From Rugamonas sp. (GTDB lineage Bacteria; Pseudomonadota; Gammaproteobacteria; Burkholderiales; Burkholderiaceae_D): a stretch of DNA of 38,790 nucleotides. Each line of letters opens with the position of its first letter. Within the stretch, counting starts at the first letter, position 1. The notes under the pieces are model-generated. The model ran no database searches and was not told where the DNA came from. It was given only the letters and a program-made list of their open reading frames with translations. Of this stretch, positions 1 through 8,213 are shown one piece after another. Where the stretch lies: positions 1 through 38,790 of the forward strand of contig NZ_JANXMI010000296.1 of assembly GCF_025354735.1 (NCBI RefSeq), given 5' to 3'. The translations under genes and the position numbers were made by a program.

Positions 1-619
1 CGTGGTCCATCTCGACCGGGCCGGACAGGTTGATGGTCTTGCCGATGTAGGCTTCCGGGCTCTTCAGGATGGCGGCGATGGCGCGGCCCTGGTCGGCGGC
101 GGCGATGGGCGAGTGGCGGCCTTTGCCGACCGGCATGCGCAGCACGCCCTGTTGCAGGTAGGGCAGCTGCCAAGGATAGCCCAGCCATTCCAGGAAATAA
201 GTCGGACGCAGGTGGACCACGTTCAGGCCCGACCAGTTGAACACTTCTTCATTGAGGAAGGTGTCGCGGCAGGAATCGCTGGTCGAATGGCGGTTGGCCG
301 AACGCTGCGACAGGTTGACGACGGCCTGGACATTGTTTTCCTTGGCCGCCTGGGCGAAGTTGACGGTGGCGGCGAGCAGGCCCGGCGTGACCGGATAGAC
401 GAAGTAAGCGGCATCGACGCCCTGCATCGCGGCCGACAGCGAGTTCAGGTCTTGCAGGTCGCCGACGACGACTTCGGCGCCCTGGGCGGCCAGCGCGTCG
501 GAGCGGGCGTCGATGGTGCGGACCATGGCGCGCACTTGCAGGCCCAGGGCGATCGATGCTTGAACTGCGGCGCGGCCGGTGTCGCCAGTGGCGCCAGTGA
601 TGAGAACTTTGCGGGTCAT
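1..619 (-). CDS. NmrA-like NAD(P)-binding oxidoreductase (SDR a-type), 3' end outside window
   Basis: The minus-strand frame begins at an ATG at 619 and stays open to the window edge, giving about 206 residues with the C-terminus missing. The N-terminus MTRKVLITGATGDTGR is the glycine-rich Rossmann motif (TGATGDTG) of NmrA/TMR-like atypical short-chain dehydrogenases. It is followed by a VVVGDLQD segment that typically contacts the cofactor, and by YFVYPVTPG, as in NmrA-like quinone reductases or sensors. The start is supported by an AAAGGA ribosome-binding site just upstream. Such proteins bind NADP(H) and act as cytosolic oxidoreductases or redox sensors; the substrate cannot be told. The frame on the opposite strand is a shadow. 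Confidence 0.85.
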   Translation of the reverse strand, partial: MTRKVLITGATGDTGRAAVQASIALGLQVRAMVRTIDARSDALAAQGAEVVVGDLQDLNSLSAAMQGVDAAYFVYPVTPGLLAATVNFAQAAKENNVQAVVNLSQRSANRHSTSDSCRDTFLNEEVFNWSGLNVVHLRPTYFLEWLGYPWQLPYLQQGVLRMPVGKGRHSPIAAADQGRAIAAILKSPEAYIGKTINLSGPVEMDH

Positions 620-992
620 GATTTTTTCCTTTAAGTGATGGAGTGGTCCGGACGGTGCCGGGTTCAGGTTTTGCTGCGATATTTAGAGTTCATCTAACCT
701 CTATTTATAGATTACACATGAACTCCAAAATCCGCAAGGAGATTTTTGAGAAAAATCATCACCGATGACAGGGCGTGCGGCCGGCGTGGGCGGCGCGTGG
801 AAGATGCGAGGGGACAGACCAGGAGGGGGAGCGGCGGCGGGCGGTGGGCGGCCCGGTGCGGCAACGCCGTGCGGGGATTCGGCAGCGTTGGCAATGCAGC
901 GAAAATCATGGGAACGGCGGCGGGACGGGATCGTCGCGGCGGCTGGCCGGGCGTAAATGGCGGCGCGCTGGCGCGCGCATCGACTCTGCGGC
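620..992. other. Intergenic region with a candidate operator, no gene seen
   Basis: About 370 bases separate the NmrA-like start from the end of the spore-coat-U gene. The first 110 bases are AT-rich and must hold the promoter of the NmrA-like gene. An inverted repeat GAGTTCAT (686-693) / ATGAACTC (718-725) lies there and could be a repressor site. The rest (about 740-990) is GC-rich with overlapping short open frames in several phases, none with a recognisable protein or a good ribosome-binding site. Confidence 0.5.
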
Positions 993-1511
993 TTAGAAAT
1001 ACACGGTCGCGGTGATGGTCGATTTATAGTTATCCGGCGCCGGCGTCAGCTGGGCCGGCACCTGACCGTAGACGGTGAGTGTTTGCGCCGCGCCGCTGCC
1101 GGTGCCGCTCTGCGTATCCGTGCCCTGCGTATTGCCCCAGTTGTTGGCGCCCAGGGTCTGGAACAGATTGAACTGGACCACGCCGAGGTTGCCGCCGGTG
1201 CCGCTCATATAGCGCGTGGCGATGGTCGAACCGGTGCCGGAACCGGCGTTCAAGCCCACGTTGTACAGCGTGGTGTTGGTGCAGGTGACCGACAGCGTGG
1301 TGGTGGCCGCGACCGCGACGGCCAGCACGCCCTGCGAGGTGCCGAAGCTGAGCGGCGCGGCGGCGATGGTGCAGTCGGCGATGATTTTCATCGTCACGTC
1401 GAAGGTGGTGGTCTTGCTGCCATTGGAGTAGACGGCGGCGTCGGTGATGGAGGGCACCAGCGTGATGAGGGCGGCGGCGAGGGCGAGGTGGGGGAAGCGA
1501 ATGGTCAGCAT
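993..1511 (-). CDS. Spore coat U domain (Csu pilin-like) secreted protein
   Basis: This 172-residue protein has a Sec signal peptide (about residues 1-25, cut near TDA/AVYS) and then one spore coat U (SCPU, PF05229) domain. Two cysteines (about C47 in ADCTIAAAP and C77 in SVTCTNTT) match the conserved pair that forms a disulfide in this fold. The C-terminus STITATVYF is the usual last beta strand. Family members are subunits of chaperone-usher pili of the Csu type or related secreted adhesins. The start is backed by AAGGAG about 8 bases upstream. No chaperone, usher or tip-adhesin gene adjoins it here, so it is an orphan subunit within this window. Confidence 0.88.
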   Translation of the reverse strand: MLTIRFPHLALAAALITLVPSITDAAVYSNGSKTTTFDVTMKIIADCTIAAAPLSFGTSQGVLAVAVAATTTLSVTCTNTTLYNVGLNAGSGTGSTIATRYMSGTGGNLGVVQFNLFQTLGANNWGNTQGTDTQSGTGSGAAQTLTVYGQVPAQLTPAPDNYKSTITATVYF

Positions 1512-1842
1512 GGTTAAACTCCTTAGTCGTTAGTGGTTTTTATTGAGGGGTTATCGAGCTGCCGCGAAGCAATTATTGCCCCTGCCCAACACTTGCTCCC
1601 ATTATTGTCGATCTAAAAAAGCCGTGCTTTTGCTGTAGGCGATGGCGGTTTTGCTGGCTGAGAAACCTATTAAAAAAAATCAAAAGATAGGCATATTTTG
1701 CAACAACACTTGTTTCTAAATGACAATTTCACTGCCGCAAGCGGCGAAATGTCGCCGCCCGGCAAGCTTCCCTTCGATGAATATTGAACGTCGCCGGATC
1801 GCTACTTATGGTACTTTGACGGTTCACAACTGGGAGGCAAAC
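1512..1842. other. AT-rich divergent intergenic region
   Basis: This stretch separates the spore-coat-U gene (minus) from the small gene at 1843 (plus). It is clearly AT-richer than its surroundings, with A/T tracts at 1615-1700. A possible promoter for the plus-strand gene is TTGAAC (1784-1789), a 17-base spacer and TATGGT (1807-1812). No other gene is supported. Confidence 0.4.
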
Positions 1843-2034
1843 ATGCATTTAGTCGAACGGCGCTCACGCCCCAACCGCGCGATGGCCACCATCGTCAATG
1901 CCGCGCTCGATATCCTCGCCACGCGCGGCCTCGAATCGGCCGCCGCTTTTCTGGAAGACGCCAAGGTGCCGCTGCCGGTGATCGCGCGCGTGCTGTCCGA
2001 ACCGGAGCGCCGTCGCGCCGCCGACCAGCACTGA
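1843..2034 (+). CDS. Small uncharacterised protein, member A of a three-copy family
   Basis: The 63-residue protein starts at an ATG preceded by GGGAGG (1832-1837) with a 5-base gap; an in-frame start further upstream has no such site. I do not recognise a named domain. The core ATIVNAALDI...AAAFLEDAKVPLPVIARVL...RRR aligns with two other small proteins in this window (2284-2574 and 19198-19506). The shared pattern is a hydrophobic helix, an L-S/A-T turn, an aromatic or Phe position, V/I-P, then V..RVL and a basic R-R tail. It has no signal peptide or membrane segment, so it is probably cytosolic. Function unknown. Confidence 0.6.
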   Translation: MHLVERRSRPNRAMATIVNAALDILATRGLESAAAFLEDAKVPLPVIARVLSEPERRRAADQH

Positions 2035-2283
2035 GCGCGCCGACGCCGGCGTCGCCTGCATCGGGCCGGCGCACTCCATAGCGATTTGCAATCAACGGCG
2101 ACGTCAAAGCCTGCTATATTCATGACGTGGCCGTGCTCCGTGCACGCCGCCGGCAGGTGCGCCCCATCCTCGCGCACATCAAGCACGACCGCTGTCCGTC
2201 CCGCACCGCATCCCCGTGACCTTCGCCGTTGCCGCGACCGCATAGAAAGCATGCGCGCGGCCCGTTTCGCAGGGTCTGCCGAT

Positions 2284-2574
2284 ATGCACACTAGAAATAA
2301 CAACCGCTTGGCGAACATCGTCGAGCAAGGCATCATCATCGATACGCTCAGCGGCGCCGTCGACGCCTGGAACTTTTTGGCGGCGCACGCGGTGCCGGAA
2401 TTGACCATCGTGCGCGTGCTGCTGAAATCGGCGCAACGGCGCCCGTCCGACAATGCCTTCAGCCAGGGCCTCGGCCATGGCCTTGGCCTTGGCCAAACAG
2501 CGCCCCACGGCGCGCCCCATGCCAGCGCCGGACACGAGGCGCCCAGACCGGGACCGGACAGCGCTCACTCGTGA
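2284..2574 (+). CDS. Small uncharacterised protein, member B of a three-copy family
   Basis: From the ATG at 2284 this encodes 96 residues; an in-frame ATG at 2251 is an alternative start. The first 55 residues (NRLANIVEQGIIIDTLSG then AWNFLAAHAVPELTIVRVL) align with member A, encoded 250 bases upstream on the same strand, and with the protein at 19198. The C-terminal 35 residues are low-complexity Gly/His/Pro-rich and have no counterpart in the others. The last ten bases overlap the end of the convergent multicopper oxidase gene. A TATATT element at 2115-2120 might be a -10 box. Function unknown. Confidence 0.5.
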   Translation: MHTRNNNRLANIVEQGIIIDTLSGAVDAWNFLAAHAVPELTIVRVLLKSAQRRPSDNAFSQGLGHGLGLGQTAPHGAPHASAGHEAPRPGPDSAHS

Positions 2575-3950
2575 TGCATCGCCCCGCCCCGCCTGACGTT
2601 CATCGCGTCGCCGCCCTCGGCGGGCGTGGCCGGCAGATTCGGCGCGACCGGCGCCGGCGGCAACTCCCCGGTCCACTCGTGGGCCACCGTGCCGGCCGGA
2701 TGCCGATACCAGCCCGGATCGCGGTAATCGTCGCGCGCCAGTCCCTCGCGCACCTTGACCACGGTGAACATGCCGCCCATGTCGATGCGGCCGAACGGGC
2801 CCTGCCCTGACATCATCGGCAGCGTGTTTTCCGGCAGCGGCATCTGCATGCCGTCCATGGCGCCGCCCTTGTCGCCCATCACCATATATCCCGGCACCAG
2901 ACGGTTGATGCGCTGCGCCACGCCGCTGTGATCGACGCCTATCATCGTCGGCACCGCGTGGCCCATGGCGTTCATGGTGTGGTGCGACTTGTGGCAGTGG
3001 AAGGACCAGTCGCCCGGCGCGTCGGCCACGAACTCGATGGCGCGCATCTGGCCGACGGCGATGTCGGTCGTCACCTCCGGCCAGCGCGCCGACGGCGGCA
3101 CCCAGCCGCCATCGGTGCCCGTCACTTCGAAGCGGTGGCCGTGCAAATGAATCGGGTGGTTGGTCATGGTCAGGTTGCCGACGCGGATGCGCACGCGGTC
3201 GTCCTTGCGCACCACCATGGGGTCGATGCCGGGGAAGGCGCGGCTGTTGAAGGTCCACAGATTAAAGTCCGTCATCGTATTGACCTTCGGCGTGTAGCTG
3301 CCGGGATCGATGTCGTAGGCGTTGAGCAGGAAGACGAAATCGCGGTCGACCGCGTGCTGCGACGGCACGGCCGGGTGCGTGATCCAGAAGCCCATCATGC
3401 CCATCGCCATCTGCGCCATCTCGTCGGCGTGCGGGTGATACATATAGGTACCCGCGTTCCTGGCGACGAATTCGTAGACGAAGGTCTTGCCCGGCGCGAT
3501 GCCCGGCTGCGTCAGTCCGGTCACGCCGTCCATGCCGTTGGGCAGGCGCTGGCCGTGCCAGTGTACGCTGGTGTGCTCGGGCAGCTTGTTGGTGACGAAG
3601 ATGCGCACCCGGTCGCCCTCCACCACTTCAATGGTCGGCCCCGGACTCTGGCCGTTGTAGCCCCACAGATGGGCGCTCATGCCGGGCGCGATTTCGCGCA
3701 GCACCGGCTCGGCCACGAGGTGGAATTCCTTGACGTTGTCCTTCATGCGCCACGGCAGCGTCCAGCCGTTGAGCGTGACGACGGGGTGGTAGGGCCGGCC
3801 GTTGAGCGGCGCCAGCGGCGCCATGGTCGCGGCCGACGCTTGCAGCGGCGCCTCGGGCAGCGATGCCGCCGCCGCGCGGCTGACGATGCCGGCGCCGACC
3901 AGCGCGGCGCCGCTCAAGAACGATCGGCGGCTGTTGAGGGGATCACTCAT
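2565..3950 (-). CDS. Tat-exported multicopper oxidase (copper oxidase)
   Basis: The 461-residue protein opens with a twin-arginine signal (NSRRSFLSGAALVGAG), so it is folded before export to the periplasm. All four copper-ligand motifs are visible: HWHG and YHPH in the first cupredoxin domain, HPIHLHGH, and HCHKSHHTMNAM near residues 318-329. The last carries the type-1 copper Cys (about C319) and an axial Met. Met-rich stretches (MAQMAMGMMG, MDGMQMP) suit Cu(I) binding. Family members oxidise Cu(I) or phenols with reduction of O2 to water and protect against copper. The start overlaps the stop of the TolC-like gene by ATGA, so the two are translationally coupled. Confidence 0.93.
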   Translation of the reverse strand: MSDPLNSRRSFLSGAALVGAGIVSRAAAASLPEAPLQASAATMAPLAPLNGRPYHPVVTLNGWTLPWRMKDNVKEFHLVAEPVLREIAPGMSAHLWGYNGQSPGPTIEVVEGDRVRIFVTNKLPEHTSVHWHGQRLPNGMDGVTGLTQPGIAPGKTFVYEFVARNAGTYMYHPHADEMAQMAMGMMGFWITHPAVPSQHAVDRDFVFLLNAYDIDPGSYTPKVNTMTDFNLWTFNSRAFPGIDPMVVRKDDRVRIRVGNLTMTNHPIHLHGHRFEVTGTDGGWVPPSARWPEVTTDIAVGQMRAIEFVADAPGDWSFHCHKSHHTMNAMGHAVPTMIGVDHSGVAQRINRLVPGYMVMGDKGGAMDGMQMPLPENTLPMMSGQGPFGRIDMGGMFTVVKVREGLARDDYRDPGWYRHPAGTVAHEWTGELPPAPVAPNLPATPAEGGDAMNVRRGGAMHHE

Positions 3951-5353
3951 TTGACTTGCTCCATGGTTTCAGGCGTGGCGGCGGCGGTGGACAGGCGTCC
4001 GCCCAGCGCCGCTTCCAGATTGGTTTGCGCGATCCAGTATTGCTTGAGCGCGACGATGTAGGCGTTGACGGCGCCGGCCTGCTCGCGGGCGTCGGCCAGC
4101 AGCTCGAAGGCGCTGAGCAGCATGCCGTTGTAGCGCAGCAGCGTCTCGTCGGAAATCTGCTTGCGCAGCGGCAGCACCGCGTCGCGGTAGTGGCGCGCCA
4201 GCTCCCAGGAGGCGCGATAGTCGGCGTGGGCGGCGCGCGCTTCGCTGCGGGCCGTGGTCGCCGTGTCGGCCAGCCGGTTGAGCGACTGCATGTACACCGC
4301 CTCGGCCCGCGCGACCCGCGCCGTGCCCCAGTCGAACAGCGGCAGCTCCAGCGTCAGCTCGTAACCGCGCGCGCCCGGCGCGCCGGCCGCGCTGTTGCTG
4401 ACGGCACCCAGGTCGAGCACGTTGATGAAGCGCGAGGTGTGCGTCAGCCCCAGCGCGGCGGCCGTCTGGCGCGTGGCCAAAGTCGCGGCTTCGACGTCGA
4501 GGCGCTCGCGCAGGGCGCGCTGCTCGACTTCCTTGAGCTCGACCGGCGCGGCCGGCAAATCGAGCAGGCGCCCGGGCAGCGTGTAGCTGTCAGCGCCAGC
4601 GGCGCCGCCGCCGTCCAGGCCCATCAGGCGCGTCAGCTGCTCGCGGGTGGCGGCGGCTTGGCGGCCGGCGCGGATGACGTCGGCCGTCGCCTGCGCGGAA
4701 AACGCTTGCTCGCGCGCCAGATCGAGCGCGCTCCAGTTGCCGGCCGCCCGCATGCGCCCGGCCAGTTCCGCGCCGGCCTGGGCCGACGCCTCGACCTCGC
4801 CGGCGTAATCGACGCCCTGCGCCGCCGCCACCGCCTCGTAGTAGGCGCGGCGCGTGTCAAAGGCCAGCGCCAGCATGGCGTCGCTCACTTGCAGCCGGGT
4901 TTGCGCGTAGCGCTGGGCTTCGAGCCGGGACGCCATCGGCAGCGTCAGCGCGTCGGCCAGGTTGAAGGTGAGCGTGCGCTCGATGCCGACCGCGCCGCCG
5001 CCCTGCACGCGCTTGAAATCGAGCGCCGGATTGTGCAGCCGCCCGGCCTGCGCCAGATCGGCCTGGGCGATGCCGAGCGACCAGTAGGTCGCCTGCAGGC
5101 GGCGGTTGTTCAGCAGCGCGATCTGCACCGCGCCGTCGGCGCTCAAGGGCTGGGCCAGCATCTGCCTGACGACGGCGGCCAGGGCGCGGGCGTCGTCATC
5201 GTTGCGCAGCACGCGCGCGTCGAGGCCGAGCCGGGCGCGGCTGGCCTGACCGATGGCGTCGAAGCCGGCGTCGGGCGACGGCGAGGCGCAGCCGGCCAGC
5301 AGCCATGCCAGCGGCAGCGCGCACGCCGCCGCGAATTTTATGGAACTACTCAT
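3947..5353 (-). CDS. TolC-family outer-membrane lipoprotein in a copper operon
   Basis: A 468-residue outer-membrane efflux protein (OEP/TolC type). The N-terminus carries a lipoprotein signal with the lipobox LAGC followed by ASPSPDAG. The rest is alpha-helical, with the usual duplicated OEP repeat (segments near SLGIAQADLAQAGRLHNPA and in the second half near RYNGMLLSAFELLADAREQ). The start has GAGG about 8 bases upstream. It sits between a CopL-like gene and the multicopper oxidase and is coupled to the latter. No RND or ABC pump gene is beside it, so its partner pump, if any, is elsewhere. Proposed role: copper export or outer-membrane channel for the copper module. Confidence 0.88.
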   Translation of the reverse strand: MSSSIKFAAACALPLAWLLAGCASPSPDAGFDAIGQASRARLGLDARVLRNDDDARALAAVVRQMLAQPLSADGAVQIALLNNRRLQATYWSLGIAQADLAQAGRLHNPALDFKRVQGGGAVGIERTLTFNLADALTLPMASRLEAQRYAQTRLQVSDAMLALAFDTRRAYYEAVAAAQGVDYAGEVEASAQAGAELAGRMRAAGNWSALDLAREQAFSAQATADVIRAGRQAAATREQLTRLMGLDGGGAAGADSYTLPGRLLDLPAAPVELKEVEQRALRERLDVEAATLATRQTAAALGLTHTSRFINVLDLGAVSNSAAGAPGARGYELTLELPLFDWGTARVARAEAVYMQSLNRLADTATTARSEARAAHADYRASWELARHYRDAVLPLRKQISDETLLRYNGMLLSAFELLADAREQAGAVNAYIVALKQYWIAQTNLEAALGGRLSTAAATPETMEQVK

Positions 5354-5461
5354 GTCACGGACCTCTTTGCGCGCGGGCGCGCATCAACAACGGCACATCG
5401 CAATGTGCATGAATTATGGGAGTGGTGGACCCGCTGCTGCGGGCCGGCAAGCGGCGCCGGA

Positions 5462-5914
5462 TCAGGCGCGCGCGGCTTGGGGAGGACGTTCGGGGTGGGC
5501 CAGGTCGACGGCGGGAAGCGCGTCGGTGTAGAGCGCGATCGGGACGGACCGGCCGCCCAGCGCCGGCGGCGCCACGGTGGCGCCGGACGGAACCAGCGCC
5601 GCGCCGACGCAACAGGCGGCGCAATCGGCGCATTTGCCGTGGTCGCGGCCGTGGTCGTGTTCGCGGCCATCGCTGTGGTGCGCGGCGCCGTGGGCGGCAT
5701 GGCCGCCGGTCGCGCCGCGATGGGCGGCGGCCAACATCGCCGCATGATCGTGGACCCCGGCCATCGGTGCCGCCATTGTCATCGCCGCGTCGGGCGCGGA
5801 TGGCGCGGACGACGCGCACGCCATCATCGTCGCCGAGGCGTAGCCCTGAACAGGCATAGCCAGCAACATCAGCCAGACGACAAGGGATCGCAGCAGCGGA
5901 ATCATGGCCGCCAT
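5462..5914 (-). CDS. CopL/DUF2946-like His- and Cys-rich periplasmic metal-binding protein
   Basis: The protein of about 150 residues begins with MAAMIPLLRSLVVWLMLLAM, a signal peptide or membrane anchor. A Met/His-rich stretch (HDHAAMLAAAHRG, HAAHGAAHH, REHDHGRDHG) leads into the cysteine cluster KCADCAACCVG, and the C-terminus ends HPERPPQAARA, resembling the tail of CopL/DUF2946 proteins. These occur at the head of copper-resistance operons and are thought to bind copper. A second in-frame ATG at 5905 is also possible; neither start has a strong ribosome-binding site. The gene lies 108 bases ahead of the TolC-like gene on the same strand. Confidence 0.72.
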   Translation of the reverse strand: MAAMIPLLRSLVVWLMLLAMPVQGYASATMMACASSAPSAPDAAMTMAAPMAGVHDHAAMLAAAHRGATGGHAAHGAAHHSDGREHDHGRDHGKCADCAACCVGAALVPSGATVAPPALGGRSVPIALYTDALPAVDLAHPERPPQAARA

Positions 5915-5940
5915 GCTATCACAACGGCCGGCGACACCCG

Positions 5941-6189
5941 TCAGGCCAGCCGCACCAGGGGATTGGCGATGATGTTGTCGATCTGCCGCACCGCTTCTTC
6001 GCAGGCGGCGGCGATCGCGTCTTCTTCCGTGTCGCGGATGAACTGCATGGTCGCGCCCTCGAACACTTCGACGCCGTCGGCGTTGGCGCGCTCGATATCG
6101 CAGCTGGCGCTCCAGGCCTGGTCGCTGGTCGGGGCCGCGAACGGGACGATGTCCCAACCCTTGTAATGCATTTTCGATGCCGCATTCAT
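5941..6189 (-). CDS. Small conserved-type protein of unknown function
   Basis: An 82-residue, probably cytosolic protein whose ATG at 6189 is preceded by GGAGGA (7-base gap), which rules out the longer open frame. It begins MNAASKMHYKGWDIVPFA and has an acidic middle and an alpha-helical end (DTEEDAIAAACEEAVRQID). The layout, a short beta-rich N-terminus with a YKGW/F-D-I start and a C-terminal helix, resembles small HlyU-like or DUF6566-like proteins, but I cannot assign it. It lies 26 bases before the CopL-like gene on the same strand and may be the first gene of the copper operon. Confidence 0.65.
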   Translation of the reverse strand: MNAASKMHYKGWDIVPFAAPTSDQAWSASCDIERANADGVEVFEGATMQFIRDTEEDAIAAACEEAVRQIDNIIANPLVRLA

Positions 6190-6345
6190 GATGTCTTCCT
6201 CCGTCAGTTGGCCGCGACCATCGCGGCCGGTTGCCGATTTCAATCTTCGCCAGCCCCAGGCCGCAAGCCGCAATCGCGTGACTGCGACACACTAGCATGA
6301 AGCGCTACCGCCCACGCGCACGTATGCGCGCGGGCAAGTCCTACT

Positions 6346-7788
6346 TTACTCCGTCGGCACCGCCGAGCGCCCTATCGTCTGCTCCATGTTCGCCAGATAC
6401 CAGGCCATGGACGCCATCACCGCCACGTGGCGCTTCAGGTTGACGGGGTCGACCTTGTCGAGGGTGTCGGCCGGCGTGTGGTGGTAATTGAAGTAGGCGT
6501 GGTTGTCGACCTGCGGCGCGAACACCGGCACGCCGGCGCTTTCGAGCAGGCTCAGGTCGGCCTCGCCCACTTCGTCGCGGCGCGTTAACACGCCCGCGCC
6601 CACCGGCGCCAGCGCCGCCTGCAAGGGTGCGAAGTATTTGACGACGCCGGGGGCCACGCTGGACATCACGCCCCACGGCCGGCCGCCGCCGCTATCGCTC
6701 TCGATGCCGGCGAACTGCTTGTCAAGCGCATCCTTGTTGGCCGCGAAGTAAGCCTTGCCGCCACGGGTGCCGTTTTCCTCGTTCATCCAGGCGATCATGC
6801 GGATGGTGCGGCGCGGGTGCAGATTGAGTTTTTTCAGCGTCTCGATGGCGCCCATCGCGCCGGCCACGCCGGTGCCGTCGTCGTTGGCGCCGGTGGCCAG
6901 GTCCCAGGAATCGAGGTGGCCGGAAACGATGACGATTTCGTCGGCCTTGTCCGTGCCCGGCAGGTCGGCGATGACGTTGTAGCTGTCGGCGTCGGGCAGG
7001 ATCTGCGGCGTCAGCGTCAGATGCATGGAAAGCGGGCCGCGCGCGGACAGGCGCGCCACCAGCATCGCGTCTTCGGCGGTGACGGCGCCGGCCGGGATGC
7101 GGGCGCCGTCGACCAGGCCGGTCTGGCCGGTGTGCGGCAGGCGGAAGTCGGCGCCGCCGACCGAGCGCACCAGGGCGGCGGCCGCGCCCATGGCGGCGGC
7201 CGTCTTGGGACCGTTGAAGCGCAGGCTGGAGCCGCGCCCGTAAGCCTGGCCGGCCATGCCGCGGTCGGCCATTTCCTGGTCGAAGGCGGCGTCGAACAGC
7301 ACGATGGCGCCCGGCACCTCGGCCGCGTGCGCTTTCAAATCGTCCACGTCATGCACCACCAGCACGCGCGCGGTCAGGCCGGCGGCCGGGGTGGCGCCGG
7401 AGCCGCCCAGCGCCGTCAGCACGACGCGCTGCGTGATGCCGGCGGGACGGCCGGCGTAGTCGACCAGCTCGGCCGTCTCCGCGCCGCGCACCCAGTGCGG
7501 CACCTTGACCGGCTGCAGCGTGACGGTCGCGCCCAGCTTGCGCATCGCCGCCGCCACCTGCTCGACCGCCGCCGCCGCGCCGGCCGAACCGGACAGGCGC
7601 GGGCCCACCAGGTCGGTCAGGTCGGACAGGCGCTCGTAGGCCCAGTCGCTGCGCATGGCGCTGTCGCGGATCTGGGCCAGCGTGGCCGGGTCGTTGGGCG
7701 CGGCCAGCGCGCCGGCGCTGACCATGCAGCCGAGCAGCACGCTCAACACGGGCTGGCGCCGCAGCGCGTTCTTGAAAACAAAGTTCAT
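6346..7788 (-). CDS. Secreted M28-family zinc aminopeptidase/carboxypeptidase
   Basis: The 480-residue enzyme has a signal peptide (about 1-30, ending GALAA), a PA-type insert in the first half and an M28 peptidase domain. The two-zinc ligands and catalytic residues are visible: H291 and D293 in SGHLDSWD, D303/D304 in TGANDDGTG, E337/E338 in MNEENGTRGG, D365 in ESDSGGG and H436/H437 in YHHTPADTLD. It should release N-terminal or C-terminal amino acids from peptides in the periplasm or outside the cell. I chose the ATG at 7788 because AGGA precedes it and the signal peptide begins there; an upstream in-frame start at 7803 is less likely. It appears to be a single-gene unit. Confidence 0.92.
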   Translation of the reverse strand: MNFVFKNALRRQPVLSVLLGCMVSAGALAAPNDPATLAQIRDSAMRSDWAYERLSDLTDLVGPRLSGSAGAAAAVEQVAAAMRKLGATVTLQPVKVPHWVRGAETAELVDYAGRPAGITQRVVLTALGGSGATPAAGLTARVLVVHDVDDLKAHAAEVPGAIVLFDAAFDQEMADRGMAGQAYGRGSSLRFNGPKTAAAMGAAAALVRSVGGADFRLPHTGQTGLVDGARIPAGAVTAEDAMLVARLSARGPLSMHLTLTPQILPDADSYNVIADLPGTDKADEIVIVSGHLDSWDLATGANDDGTGVAGAMGAIETLKKLNLHPRRTIRMIAWMNEENGTRGGKAYFAANKDALDKQFAGIESDSGGGRPWGVMSSVAPGVVKYFAPLQAALAPVGAGVLTRRDEVGEADLSLLESAGVPVFAPQVDNHAYFNYHHTPADTLDKVDPVNLKRHVAVMASMAWYLANMEQTIGRSAVPTE

Positions 7789-7803
7789 GCAGGTCCTGTA
7801 CAT

Positions 7804-8120
7804 AAGATTAAAGGGCGACCCAAACGATAGCGCAGTTACTCATTTTTGGCAGCAACTTTTGTTGGTTGCTTTGTATCGGCTGGTAACTGTAATGACCTGC
7901 ATTTGAAACGGGCCCGACCAGCATTCCAGCCGATTCTCGGCCAGGAATAACTGCAACTGAAGGCCCCTTCAAACAAGCATTAGCTGCAAATGAAGCTGCA
8001 TTGATCCGTGTCCTCGAAGACGCGCTCGCAGCCGCTTACAACGCATCGCGCTGCAAGTGCAGGTTCTGGTGGTCTGAGGAATGCCGGCGCGATTATCGCA
8101 CCCGATTAATTCCGGCGCGC
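7804..8120. other. Intergenic region with no gene seen
   Basis: This spacer between the peptidase start and the ohrR promoter is less GC-rich than the flanks. It carries four loose copies of a CTGCA(A/T)NTGA-like word between 7898 and 8005. I see no credible coding frame. Confidence 0.4.
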
Positions 8121-8148
8121 TTGACTTCTTGCGCTAGATTGTTATACT
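8121..8148 (+). promoter_or_regulatory. Sigma-70 promoter of the OhrR-type gene
   Basis: TTGACT at 8121-8126 and TATACT at 8143-8148, separated by 16 bases, make a good sigma-70 promoter. Transcription would begin near 8155, directly on top of the first of two operator-like palindromes (8151-8177), which fits autorepression. Confidence 0.75.
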
Positions 8149-8150
8149 CC

Positions 8151-8177
8151 ATCTAGAACGATCAGATCGCATACGAG
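8151..8177. promoter_or_regulatory. Candidate OhrR operator pair (ohrR promoter)
   Basis: Two degenerate copies of the palindrome ATCGCATGCGAT lie 15 bases apart: ATCTAGAACGAT (8151-8162) and ATCGCATACGAG (8166-8177). The same arrangement and spacing recur upstream of both ohr genes and the VOC fusion gene. Confidence 0.55.
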
Positions 8178-8213
8178 TAATAATTAACCAACATTAGGAA
8201 ATGGACTACAACC

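Noticed and set aside
7898..8005. Loose CTGCA-NTGA repeats, considered as a CRISPR or operator array
   Set aside because: The copies are short, degenerate and irregularly spaced.
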